NCBI GenBank assembly: GCA_014523665.1
Contig: JAATVR010000179.1
Coordinates: 1-11,676 of the forward strand
Length of the DNA stretch: 11,676 bases
Reading direction: 5' to 3'
Origin: Nitrososphaerales archaeon TH526
GTDB taxonomy: Archaea; Thermoproteota; Nitrososphaeria; Nitrososphaerales; Nitrososphaeraceae
Made by a program: the position numbers and the translations under genes. How positions within the stretch are numbered: the stretch's first letter is position 1; each line of letters begins with the position of its first letter. Positions 11,624-11,676 of the stretch are shown here, piece after piece. The notes beneath the pieces were generated by a model. The model was not told the origin of the DNA and did no database searches. It was given only the letters and a program-made list of their open reading frames with translations.

Positions 11624-11676
11624 CCCATATTGTTGATGTACACTTGATAGCTGTGCTTATTACTTGTGCAGATTGT

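Overview
The window reads as an accessory stretch of an ammonia-oxidising archaeon (Nitrososphaeria/Thaumarchaeota, probably the Nitrososphaera/Nitrosocosmicus side). The basis is AT-rich DNA, TATA-like boxes about 24-29 nt upstream of many start codons (leaderless transcripts) instead of Shine-Dalgarno sites, and protein types I recognise from that group: a terminase-associated helix-turn-helix protein, a SAM-like integrase N-domain, a DUF4760 protein and a soluble-domain cupredoxin. The assignment is inference; no rRNA or tRNA gene is present to anchor it.

Layout. Positions 1-650 hold an intact SnoaL-like gene. Positions 650-2230 are mobile-element debris: the decayed C-terminal end of a terminase-large-subunit-like gene (minus), a terminase-type HTH gene that lacks its first residues (plus), two very small ORFs, and an integrase cut off at the end of its N-terminal domain, with a perfect 26-bp palindrome in its promoter. 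Positions 2300-3040 hold a two-gene operon (DUF4760 protein, then a double-CxxC zinc protein). Positions 3110-3454 hold a frameshifted coiled-coil-like gene and a small ORF. An intact NapA/Kef-type Na+/H+ antiporter follows (3561-4784).

Positions 5098-6404 form the clearest functional unit: an arsenite methyltransferase (arsM) divergent from an HxlR-type winged-helix regulator that carries three cysteines, with one TATA-like element in the 59-bp gap. Positions 6526-6932 hold a four-base-overlapping pair (51-aa three-cysteine protein and small winged-helix protein), the first of which is too short for ordinary ORF calling. Positions 7312-8955 hold several small proteins of unknown function. 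Positions 8989-9831 encode an exported cupredoxin-fold protein without the copper-site cysteine, fused to an unrecognised C-terminal domain.

The right end is a graveyard of small transporters: a full-length cadD (cadmium resistance transporter family) pseudogene with two stops and two frameshifts (9880-10488), and two tandem UPF0060/YnfA-type genes, one broken by a frameshift and one by an amber codon replacing an expected Trp (10889-11623).

Together: arsenic methylation and cation/proton exchange remain intact, while a Cad-type transporter, two YnfA-like transporters, an integrase and a terminase are dead. This looks like an old integrated island losing its mobility and part of its resistance cargo. 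The best candidate for something undescribed is the cysteine-bearing HxlR regulator paired with arsM.
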